DNA of 64,000 bases from Candidatus Ruminococcus avistercoris (lineage in GTDB: Bacteria > Bacillota > Clostridia > Lachnospirales > Lachnospiraceae): the NCBI GenBank assembly GCA_019120315.1, contig DWVJ01000037.1:1-64000 (forward strand), given 5' to 3'. Made by a program: the position numbers and the translations under genes. A model generated the notes under the pieces. It did no database searches. It was not told where the DNA came from and worked only from the letters and a program-made list of their open reading frames with translations. Positions 25,364 to 32,830 of the stretch are shown in pieces (positions within the stretch are counted from its first letter, which is position 1; each line of letters begins with the position of its first letter).

Positions 25364-26199
25364 AAGTAATCCCTCTCCATTTCCTGAAATATACAGTTTC
25401 TGAACTCCTCCATCTCCTTTTCCGACAGGGAATAAACCATATCTGTCTTGCGGCTCATTATAGCATCCGCTATTTTTTCCACTTCTGCCTGTGCAGAACA
25501 GTTTTTTTCCGTCAGTATTTCTGCGCGGAAGTCTGCACGCCTTATTTCTTCGCTTTCGTGAACCGCACCAAGAACCGTGGCTCTCAGGCGGCCAGCAAAT
25601 GTATTTATTATTTTCTGATCCCATTCGCCTCTACAATGATTCTGAATCAGACCAGAAAACAATGGTTTTTCCCTTTGGAAGTGGGCAATCCCCTTCAATA
25701 TATTATTCGCTGCATATAAAGACATATAGTCAGAAGAAGTAACTATGCAGACAGCGTCTGTCAGCTTCCGGCGCATGGGAGCAGCAAAGCCGCCGCATAC
25801 CACATCTCCCAGCACATCGTACACCATGATGTCCCAGGGTTCCTGCAGGATCCCCATATCACCGAGCTGATCCATCGTTGCCGTTATCCCCAGCCCTGCA
25901 CATCCGGTTCCCGCCTTCGGCCCTCCCGCTTCCACACACTGTACTTTATAAATCCCTTCAGAAACCAGATCCTCTCTGGAAATCTGAGATTTCTCGGCCA
26001 GAACAGAAAGAACGTCCGGTATTTTCCTACCCGTAAGAAGTCTGGCAGAATCAGCTTTCGGATCACATCCTATATGCAGAACACGATATCCTCTTTTTCC
26101 CATTACCGCCGAAAAATTTGCTGCAATAGTAGATTTACCAATGCCACCCTTTCCATAAAATGCTATACGAAAGGGGTTTTCGTCTAAATTATTCTTCAT
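25360..26199 (-). CDS. NifH-like iron protein (Fe-S reductase ATPase)
   Basis: ATP-dependent electron donor of 279 residues. P-loop GKGGIGKST at 16-24, switch region CDPKAD at 45-50, and the two [4Fe-4S] ligands Cys100 (GTGCAGLG) and Cys135 (DVLGDVVCGGFAAPMR), 35 residues apart as in NifH (97 and 132). The Arg that follows the first ligand in NifH (GCAGRG, ADP-ribosylation and docking site) is Leu103 here, so the docking surface differs. Overlaps the ABC ATPase stop by four bases and the NifD/K-like start by four, which implies coupled synthesis. The NifD/K-like protein is the expected partner. Confidence 0.9.
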   Translation of the reverse strand: MKNNLDENPFRIAFYGKGGIGKSTIAANFSAVMGKRGYRVLHIGCDPKADSARLLTGRKIPDVLSVLAEKSQISREDLVSEGIYKVQCVEAGGPKAGTGCAGLGITATMDQLGDMGILQEPWDIMVYDVLGDVVCGGFAAPMRRKLTDAVCIVTSSDYMSLYAANNILKGIAHFQREKPLFSGLIQNHCRGEWDQKIINTFAGRLRATVLGAVHESEEIRRADFRAEILTEKNCSAQAEVEKIADAIMSRKTDMVYSLSEKEMEEFRNCIFQEMERDYL

Positions 26200-26978
26200 T
26201 TTTCCCCTTCTCCCGAAACACATACTACCCGATTCACTACCGGTTCATATACCAGATGAATATCCACATGGTAAAGGCTCCGAAGCCTTTCTTCTTTCAT
26301 CATTTCCCCGCAGACTCCAACCTGAAAATTTCCTTCATCATCCAGAATCCCCACTTTACCATCCAAAAGAAGAACATGATCCGGCATATGGCTTGTGATG
26401 ATAATCCCAAACCCTCTATCAGCCAGCCGTTTGATTGTATGAATCATACGCTGCTGATTTCCATAATCCAGATGATTAGTCGGTTCATCCAGCATAATCA
26501 GATCCGGCTGCTGAACCATAGCTCTCGCTATGGTAACCTGCTGTCTTTCCCCACCGCTCAGATCTGTATAGGAACGGTGTGCAAGATGCGCAATTCCCAT
26601 CTCATCCATCACCTGATCTGCCAACATATATGCCTCTTTGCCCGGCTGTCTGAAAATACCCAGATAGGGAGCACGTCCCATCACGATAAAATCCCTTACC
26701 TGGTAACCGTAGGCCGGTCTGTGACTCTGAGGAACATATCCGACACACCTTGCCGTTTCCCGCAGAGATATTTTATTCACCGGCCGGCCTTTAAGGAGAA
26801 CCTCTCCCTTCTGAGGGGTCAGAAGATTTGCCAGACAGTTAAGCAGTGTGGATTTACCTGCTCCATTAGCGCCCAGGATCGCCAGAATTTCTCCCCTGTT
26901 TACAGAAAGGCTGACATCATGAAACAGTACTTTTTCCGGTGTATATGAAAATTCAAGATTTTTCGCTTCCAGTATCAA
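26196..26978 (-). CDS. ABC importer ATPase, BtuD/FecE type
   Basis: ATP-binding subunit of 260 residues for a cobalamin/siderophore/heme-type importer. Walker A GANGAGKST, Q-loop VGYVPQSH, signature LSGGERQQV and Walker B LIMLDEPTNHLD are intact. The final 40 residues extend past the core domain. It is coupled to the permease and to the NifH-like gene by four-base overlaps. The cobalamin riboswitch upstream favours a corrinoid as substrate over iron chelates. Confidence 0.9.
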   Translation of the reverse strand: MILEAKNLEFSYTPEKVLFHDVSLSVNRGEILAILGANGAGKSTLLNCLANLLTPQKGEVLLKGRPVNKISLRETARCVGYVPQSHRPAYGYQVRDFIVMGRAPYLGIFRQPGKEAYMLADQVMDEMGIAHLAHRSYTDLSGGERQQVTIARAMVQQPDLIMLDEPTNHLDYGNQQRMIHTIKRLADRGFGIIITSHMPDHVLLLDGKVGILDDEGNFQVGVCGEMMKEERLRSLYHVDIHLVYEPVVNRVVCVSGEGEK

Positions 26979-27985
26979 GATAATCTCATCCTTTGCTTTA
27001 ATAACAGATAAAAATAAAAAGGAGCCCCCACAAAGCCCGTGAGGATACTTAAGGGCAGTTCTGCACTGGTGAGGACTCTGGCAATTGTATCAATTCCCAG
27101 AAGAAAAATCGCTCCCAGGATCACAGAAAGAGGAATCACTTTCCGATTATCAGATCCCGCCAGCATCCGGACAAAATGAGGAATTACCAGACCAATCCAG
27201 CCAATGGTACCGCTGATACACACAGAGCTGGCCGTGAGCAAGGTTGCACAGATAATCACCAGACCTCTTGTCTTTCTTACATCTGTTCCCAATGTCTTCG
27301 CCTCTTCTTCACCCAATGACAGTATATTAATTCTCCATCGCAATGCAAGCAAAATTGCCATAGCCAGCAATATCGGTGGTCCCATATAAAACACATCCGC
27401 CCATACCGCTTTCGTCAGACTACCCAGCTGCCAGTGGGTAATCTCAGCCAGCTGGGTATCAGGATCTGCCAGATATTTGATCAGACCCATCATGGAGTCC
27501 AGGACGCCTCCCACAATAATCCCTGCCAGCACCAGCATTACCATAGAATGATTTCTCATTACTTTAGGTATGGATGCAGCCGTCAGAACCGCCGTGATTC
27601 CTCCCAGAAAGGCTGCCGTCTGAATAACTGCTCCTCCCCCGCCGCAGAGAATTCCAATAGAAGCTCCCACACACGCCCCGGAAGAAACTCCCAGCATATC
27701 CGGAGCAACCAGAGGATTTTTAAACACCCCCTGATATGCTGCTCCAGATAACGCCATGGCGCTTCCTACCAGAACTGCAGTGATAATTCTGGGAAGACGA
27801 AGAGTCAGTACAATGCCTGTCGCCTGGGGATCCCAGGTCTCTGGAATGAAGATAATTCGGGACAGAATAATCTTAAAAACATCGAATGGAGAGATATAAT
27901 ATCTCCCCATTCCACAGGCGGTCAGAATCAGCAAAAACAGAACTCCAATCATCCCCATCATAAAAACAGGATATTTCCTTTTCAT
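26975..27985 (-). CDS. ABC importer permease, BtuC/FecCD type
   Basis: Membrane subunit of 336 residues with about nine to ten helices. Family blocks include LRLPRIITAVLVGSAMALSG near 55, GAAYQGVFKNPLVAPDMLGVSSGA after it, SGTIGWIGLVIPHFVRMLAG near 255, and GFVGAPFYFYLLLK at the end. A homodimer would pair with the ATPase and the lipoprotein. It begins 15 bases after the binding-protein stop. Confidence 0.92.
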   Translation of the reverse strand: MKRKYPVFMMGMIGVLFLLILTACGMGRYYISPFDVFKIILSRIIFIPETWDPQATGIVLTLRLPRIITAVLVGSAMALSGAAYQGVFKNPLVAPDMLGVSSGACVGASIGILCGGGGAVIQTAAFLGGITAVLTAASIPKVMRNHSMVMLVLAGIIVGGVLDSMMGLIKYLADPDTQLAEITHWQLGSLTKAVWADVFYMGPPILLAMAILLALRWRINILSLGEEEAKTLGTDVRKTRGLVIICATLLTASSVCISGTIGWIGLVIPHFVRMLAGSDNRKVIPLSVILGAIFLLGIDTIARVLTSAELPLSILTGFVGAPFYFYLLLKQRMRLS

Positions 27986-27999
27986 AAGTTTTTCTCCTA

Positions 28000-29124
28000 T
28001 TAATAATTGCTGTTCTGATTTGCTTCATCATTCATAATCTGACTCAGATCCTCATCCGTAAGAGTGGTCTGGAAGTAACTCTCAAAAAAGTCTCTGACTT
28101 CCTGTTCCATATCTATATCGCTGAAAATATCCGGCTGGATCAGCCGGGCAAGCCACTTCATCATCAACGGTGTTTCAACCCCAGGTGCATCCCACCGGTA
28201 AATTCCCATGGGAACTTTATACACTTTCTTCTCCATAACCGCTTTTACCTGGCTCCAGTCCTGCCCTTCCATTTTGTTTTGATAAAGATCATCAGGCACA
28301 AAAGTGTCAAAATTGCTGAGCAGAATGATATCCGGATTAATCTTGATAATTTCTTCCATGGTAATTTCCGAAACATCAGCAGCTACATTATCGGCACCGG
28401 CTATTTCCAGCGCCTCTTTGATAAAATTATCGTTTCCTTGCAGTTTCAGCTCAGAATCTCTCAGATAGAGTACTTTCGGCTTCTCTGCCTGCTCCACCTG
28501 ATCCGCATAAGACTTGATTTCCTCATAAGCCTGTGAATAAGCGTCAATAAATTGCTGAGCCCTCTCCTCCTTTCCCAGCATCTGCCCAATAGCGCGAAAA
28601 CTGTCCTGGAGCTCTTTCACCGTCTCATTTTTCACCATCACCGGAGTAATTCCGATTTCCGTAAGCTGTTTTGCTTCTTCTGTCTGATAATCCCAGATGA
28701 CACAGGCCTGAACACCTTCACTGACCAATTGTTCCATATTGATGGAGAAGTCTTTTCCTATAGCTGTCGTATCCAGTTTCCCATAAGCAGGATCCAGTTT
28801 TTCCAAAAAATAGCCGGTATATGCCGTCATTGCCCCTGGATTAATAGACATCATGTGTTCTGAGGTTCCATCAATGGCATAAACAACCGACGACCATGGA
28901 AGAGGCGTTACTGCAATTTTTTCCAGACTTTCCGGAACCTCCACCTGATTTCCCGCTGCATCCGTCACCCGGCGCGTCTTGTCAGACTGATCCGTTTCTT
29001 CGGATACTTCCCGATTTTCTACGGACTGAGAAGCACTTTCTCCTTTACAGCCCCAAAGCGCAGCAAAAGACAGAATCAATGCCATTCCTCCCGCCAACCA
29101 TTTTTTTACAACAGAGTTTCTCAT
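28000..29124 (-). CDS. substrate-binding lipoprotein, BtuF/FecB type
   Basis: First gene of the operon, 374 residues. Signal peptide with lipobox LWGC (Cys about 26), acidic linker, then a two-lobed class III binding protein fold: RRVTDAAGNQVEVPESLEKIAVTP, the IDGTSEHMMSIN segment, a long linking helix (LQDSFRAIGQMLGKEERAQQFIDAY) and NPDIILLSNFD. ATG 29124 follows AAAGGAG by six bases. The 200 bases upstream hold a terminator and a cobalamin riboswitch, so the gene should be off when B12 is plentiful. Confidence 0.9.
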   Translation of the reverse strand: MRNSVVKKWLAGGMALILSFAALWGCKGESASQSVENREVSEETDQSDKTRRVTDAAGNQVEVPESLEKIAVTPLPWSSVVYAIDGTSEHMMSINPGAMTAYTGYFLEKLDPAYGKLDTTAIGKDFSINMEQLVSEGVQACVIWDYQTEEAKQLTEIGITPVMVKNETVKELQDSFRAIGQMLGKEERAQQFIDAYSQAYEEIKSYADQVEQAEKPKVLYLRDSELKLQGNDNFIKEALEIAGADNVAADVSEITMEEIIKINPDIILLSNFDTFVPDDLYQNKMEGQDWSQVKAVMEKKVYKVPMGIYRWDAPGVETPLMMKWLARLIQPDIFSDIDMEQEVRDFFESYFQTTLTDEDLSQIMNDEANQNSNY

Positions 29125-29206
29125 TAAAGTCTCCTTTCTTCTGCCGGTCATACTCTGTCACAAACGCTTCCTGCGGAAATAAAATTCTCAAATACTTTTC
29201 TGACAA

Positions 29207-29240
29207 GAAAAAAACTCTTTACGTCTATGACATAAAGAGG
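29207..29240 (-). terminator. riboswitch-controlled terminator
   Basis: CTCTTTA / TAAAGAG stem followed on the minus strand by seven T, placed between the cobalamin aptamer and the binding-protein gene. Confidence 0.8.
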
Positions 29241-29299
29241 TTCCATCTGAAATATTCTCAGTTTAAAACCTCATTCAATGACCCGTTAAATAAAGTTTT

Positions 29300-29450
29300 C
29301 CTGCAAAATATTCAAGTATCCTGGCTCGACTTCTTCATCATGACACACTTCCCAAACTTTCGTTCAGTGTACTTCTGCCTGACTCCATCCTACAGTGGCG
29401 GCACCGCATCGGCTTCTGACCGATTTCCATAAAATATTCTGCTTTGATTT
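29300..29450 (-). ncRNA. cobalamin riboswitch
   Basis: Minus-strand consensus pieces in the right order: GGAAATCGGTCAGAAGCCGAT, GCGGTGCCGCCACTGTA (29391-29407), CACTG ... GGGAAGTG, CATGATGAAGAAGTC, and the B12 box AGCCAGGATAC (29316-29326). The 5' P1/P2 boundary is approximate. A terminator follows, which fits transcriptional off-switching by adenosylcobalamin or a related corrinoid. Confidence 0.88.
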
Positions 29451-29517
29451 GCTTTTACTCTATCATTATTTTCTTATACTTTCAAGACAGTTTTACCTGA
29501 TATTTTCCTATTGCATG

Positions 29518-29536
29518 CTATCAGTTTTTTTGATAG
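29518..29536 (+). promoter_or_regulatory. palindrome upstream of the LysR gene
   Basis: CTATCA - seven bases - TGATAG, 26 bases before the LysR start. It fits the T-N11-A type of LysR operator and could serve autoregulation. Confidence 0.45.
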
Positions 29537-29561
29537 TCTAATCAAAGACAAGGAGGTTTCC

Positions 29562-30494
29562 ATGACAATACAGAACATGAAATATATTATCGCAGTTGCA
29601 GATTACAAATCCTTCTCCCAGGCAGCCAAAGCATTATTCGTCTCCCAGTCAACCCTTTCCACCGCAATCCGTGAAGTAGAAAACGATCTCGGCATCCACA
29701 TTTTTAACCGTTCCAACCGGGGTATTACTCTGACTTATGATGGAGAAGATCTGATTCGCTATGCCAGAGAAATCGTAGAGCAAACGGAATATCTGGAGCA
29801 GAGATATCATTCCAGAAAATCCATCCCTATGAGATTCTCTGTATCCACCCAGCATCTCCCATTTTCCGTCCGGGCTTTTATTAAATTTTTTGATGAAATT
29901 GGATCAGATAATTATGATGTAGCCATACGAGAATGCAACACCGACAGCGTCATACACGATGTAGCCAACCACCGAAGTGAGCTTGGCGTCTTAATCATCA
30001 CAGAGGCACATATGAGAACCATTGAAAAAATACTGACCTCTTACGGACTTGTCTTTCAGGAAATTTCAGAAATGAAAAATTATGTGTTCCTGTGCACCTC
30101 CCATCCCCTGGCATCCAAAGATTCTTTATCTTTAGAGGATCTGGAACTTTTTCCTTTCGTCACCTACGATCAGGAACTGGAATCCTCACATTTTACCGAA
30201 GAACCTCTGTTTTATAATCTTCTCAGAAAAAACGTTCACGTCAGTGACCGTGCCACAAAGCTTGCACTGATCCGCAATACAAACTGCTTCAGCATTGGTC
30301 CGGATCTGGCCAACAGCAATGCGGACAAATTTCACAAAAATCTGGGAGAGGTGGCGGCAATACCTCTGAAGGAATCCCTGGGTATCGTACACGCCGGTTT
30401 TATCTATCAGAAACATAGAGAACTCAGTCCCTATGCGTTAAGTTATCTCACTTATCTCAGGGAAGATATCCGCACTCTGGTTAATTTTTTATAA
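29562..30494 (+). CDS. LysR-family transcriptional regulator
   Basis: Regulator of 310 residues. N-terminal winged helix-turn-helix (about 1-60: FSQAAKALFVSQSTLSTAIREVENDLG) and a C-terminal effector-binding domain. The start at 29562 follows AAGGAGG. It is divergent from the corrinoid-transport/NifHD-like operon with the riboswitch between them, so control of that operon is likely but unproven; the effector is unknown. A hairpin terminator follows. Confidence 0.9.
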   Translation: MTIQNMKYIIAVADYKSFSQAAKALFVSQSTLSTAIREVENDLGIHIFNRSNRGITLTYDGEDLIRYAREIVEQTEYLEQRYHSRKSIPMRFSVSTQHLPFSVRAFIKFFDEIGSDNYDVAIRECNTDSVIHDVANHRSELGVLIITEAHMRTIEKILTSYGLVFQEISEMKNYVFLCTSHPLASKDSLSLEDLELFPFVTYDQELESSHFTEEPLFYNLLRKNVHVSDRATKLALIRNTNCFSIGPDLANSNADKFHKNLGEVAAIPLKESLGIVHAGFIYQKHRELSPYALSYLTYLREDIRTLVNFL

Positions 30495-30505
30495 TAAAAT
30501 TATAG

Positions 30506-30552
30506 AATCCTGGAAATTTCTAAAAATATCAAAGATTTCCAGGATTTTAAAA
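30506..30552 (+). terminator. terminator after the LysR gene
   Basis: AATCCTGGAAAT / ATTTCCAGGATT perfect 12-bp arms, 17-base loop, short T-rich tail. Confidence 0.7.
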
Positions 30553-30869
30553 TTAAGGCCAAAAATAATCTCCTTCCAATTCATAGCATTTCCTCTAAAT
30601 ATGGTAACTACTTCTCTCCGTTAAACTCTTTTATGGCATCGAGATTGCTGCAATATTCTTAATCGGTGTATCGGCCTGTATAATATCGTGTTAAAAATAT
30701 AACCCCATCTTCAGAGGAAATTTCCCTCCGCAGCAATGTTTTAAAGTTTTCCATTTCGTATGCTCATGTATCCACCCGTTCATTTTGTGCAGTCAAAGGA
30801 AATGTGGTTCTTCTTGATTGTCGGGAAGCTCACTTCAAACTTTCCGTCGAAAAAATGACTAATGTAAAA
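30553..30869. other. unassigned AT-rich stretch
   Basis: About 315 bases between two terminators. No gene is supported. A minus-strand reading of 30 codons starting at about 30784 (MNGWIHEHTKW...) ends at a stop and has no continuation in frame, so it could be a relic, but I cannot name a parent. Confidence 0.4.
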
Positions 30870-30926
30870 CAAAAAGCCTCCACCGTATCCATAATCGCGA
30901 TCATCACAGATACAGAGGAGGCTTTG
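30870..30926 (-). terminator. rbs operon terminator
   Basis: Minus-strand AAAGCCTCC ... GGAGGCTTTTT stem with inner GTATC/GATAC pairing, right after the rbsB stop. Confidence 0.85.
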
Positions 30927-30941
30927 TTATTCTCTATTCTT

Positions 30942-31871
30942 TTATTTCGTAATCAGTTCCACCTCTACCGGCATGGACTGCTCCACTTCTTCTCCGGCAA
31001 TCAGTTTCTCCGCCGTCTCCACAGCAGTTTCACCCATCAGTTCCGGCTTCTGCGCCACAGTCGCCAGCATTCTTCCTTCTTCCACGGCTGCCACGGCATC
31101 ATCGGTGGCGTCAAATCCTACCACCTTGATATCCTTTCCGGATGCAGCGATGGCTTCCACTGCGCCCAGCGCCATCTCATCGTTGTGGGCAAACACACCC
31201 TGGATCCCGCCGTCGGACTGCAGCATGTTTTCCATTACCGTCATACCTTCCGCTCTGTCAAAGTTGGCCGTCTGGCTGCTGACGATATCCATCACGCCGT
31301 CTGCCGCTTCATGGAACCCTTCGCCGCGGTCGATGGTGGCAGAAGCGCCGGTGGTTCCCTGGATCTCCGCCACTTTGGCTCCTTCTCCGATCTGCTCGAT
31401 CAGATATTCCGTCGCCATCTTGGCGCCCGCCACGTTATCAGAAGCGATCTGACAGTCCACATCTACACCGTTGACCACGCGGTCCACAGAGATTACTTTG
31501 ATCCCCTGGGACACGGCATTCTGCACGGCAGGCGCCACCGCATCGGAATCCACCGGGTTGACAATCAGCACGCTGACGTTTCTGGAAATCAAATCTTCCA
31601 CATCGCTGGCCTGTTTGGCCGTATCATCGCCCGCGTCGACCACTACCAGTTCCACGCCGTCTTCATCAGCCTTTGCCTGTGCCCCTTCTACCAAAGATAC
31701 AAAAAAGGGATTGTTCTGTGTGGATACGGACAGGCCGATGGCCCCGCTTCCCACGTGTTCGCCGGCGGCTTCTCCTTCTCCATCGATGGTGATGGCGTTT
31801 TCACATCCCGTCATAGTTCCGGCCAGCAGGCAGGCTGCTGCCAGAATCGCTGCAAATTTTTTTATCTTCAT
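30942..31871 (-). CDS. rbsB: ribose ABC transporter substrate-binding lipoprotein
   Basis: Extracellular ribose receptor of 309 residues. Signal peptide with lipobox MTGC (Cys23), then the periplasmic sugar-binding fold: IGLSVSTQNNPFFVSLVEGAQ, VLIVNPVDSDAVAPAV, VISVDRVVNG and GVFAHNDEMALGAVEA. The last gene of the rbs operon, 17 bases after rbsC. Confidence 0.95.
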   Translation of the reverse strand: MKIKKFAAILAAACLLAGTMTGCENAITIDGEGEAAGEHVGSGAIGLSVSTQNNPFFVSLVEGAQAKADEDGVELVVVDAGDDTAKQASDVEDLISRNVSVLIVNPVDSDAVAPAVQNAVSQGIKVISVDRVVNGVDVDCQIASDNVAGAKMATEYLIEQIGEGAKVAEIQGTTGASATIDRGEGFHEAADGVMDIVSSQTANFDRAEGMTVMENMLQSDGGIQGVFAHNDEMALGAVEAIAASGKDIKVVGFDATDDAVAAVEEGRMLATVAQKPELMGETAVETAEKLIAGEEVEQSMPVEVELITK

Positions 31872-31888
31872 TTCTCTTCTCCTCTCAC

Positions 31889-32830
31889 TTATCGTTTTCT
31901 GTCGGACAGTACTGCTACCAGGATTACCAGACCCTTGATGACATCCTGATAGTAGGAAGATACGCCCAGAATATTCAGACCGTTGTTCAGTACGGCGATG
32001 ATCAGTACACCCACGAATGTTCCGTAGATTTTACCTCGGCCACCGCTCATACTGGTTCCGCCCAGCGCTACGGCTGCGATGGCATCCAGCTCATATCCGT
32101 CTCCCAGGTTCGGCTGTGCCGATCCCAGTCTGGACAGCAGAATCAATCCTGACAGCGCAGACATAAACCCTGATATTGCATAGGCGACAATCTTTGTACG
32201 ATGTATATTTACACCGGCCAGTTTCGCGCACTTCCAGTTGCTTCCTGTGGCGTAGACCGCACGTCCGAAAGTAGTCTTATTCAGCAGGAAGAAAAATCCG
32301 ATAAAGATCAGGATCAGCAGGATAACCGGGATGGGAACACGGTACAGATTTCCCTTGCCGATCAGTTTGAGCACAAAGCTGTCCCCCAGATTGGAGATCG
32401 GTTTTCCGTTGGTGAAAATCATGGTCAAACCACGGTAAACTGTCATCGTGATCAGGGTGGCGATAAAGGGCTGCAGACGTCCTTTCGTCACCAGCACACC
32501 GCTGACAAGGCCTAAGGCCGTACCGATAATCAGCGCAGCGATCATGGCTGCTCCTGCCGGCACGCCGCTGGTGATCATCCCGGCACAGAGCACGGTACTT
32601 AATGCCAGAACCGATCCCACGGACAGGTCGATGGCGTCCGTTAAGATAACGCAGGTCATACCAAAAGCAATCAATCCGTTAATGGACGACTGACGAAGCA
32701 GTGACAAAAAGTTGCTGCCGGTTCTGAATTCCGGACTTACGATACTGATGCCGATGACCAGAATTACCAGTGCGATCAGCGCGCCCAGATCCTGCACACG
32801 GCTTGCTATTTTTTTCTGATTTTCATTCAT
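31889..32830 (-). CDS. rbsC: ribose ABC transporter permease
   Basis: Membrane subunit of 313 residues with eight to ten helices. Conserved segments: LIAFGMTCVILTDAIDLSVGSVLALS, TGSNWKCAKLAGVNIHRTKIVAYAISG and the EAA-like DAIAAVALGGTSMSGGRGKIYGT. Its start overlaps the last base of rbsA (32830). Confidence 0.95.
   Translation of the reverse strand: MNENQKKIASRVQDLGALIALVILVIGISIVSPEFRTGSNFLSLLRQSSINGLIAFGMTCVILTDAIDLSVGSVLALSTVLCAGMITSGVPAGAAMIAALIIGTALGLVSGVLVTKGRLQPFIATLITMTVYRGLTMIFTNGKPISNLGDSFVLKLIGKGNLYRVPIPVILLILIFIGFFFLLNKTTFGRAVYATGSNWKCAKLAGVNIHRTKIVAYAISGFMSALSGLILLSRLGSAQPNLGDGYELDAIAAVALGGTSMSGGRGKIYGTFVGVLIIAVLNNGLNILGVSSYYQDVIKGLVILVAVLSDRKR

Noticed and set aside
23885-26199. 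Nitrogen-fixation (nif) locus
   Set aside because: Only one component-1 chain, no nifE/N/B or K, and a cobalamin riboswitch; the superfamily is right but nitrogenase itself is not supported.
30694-30790. Remnant of a Fic-type or transposase gene (MNGWIHEHTKW...)
   Set aside because: Only about 30 codons, similarity is by impression and the downstream frame does not continue.
30804-31949. 381-codon plus-strand open frame
   Set aside because: Antisense to rbsB and the rbs terminator; His-rich shadow translation with no family resemblance.
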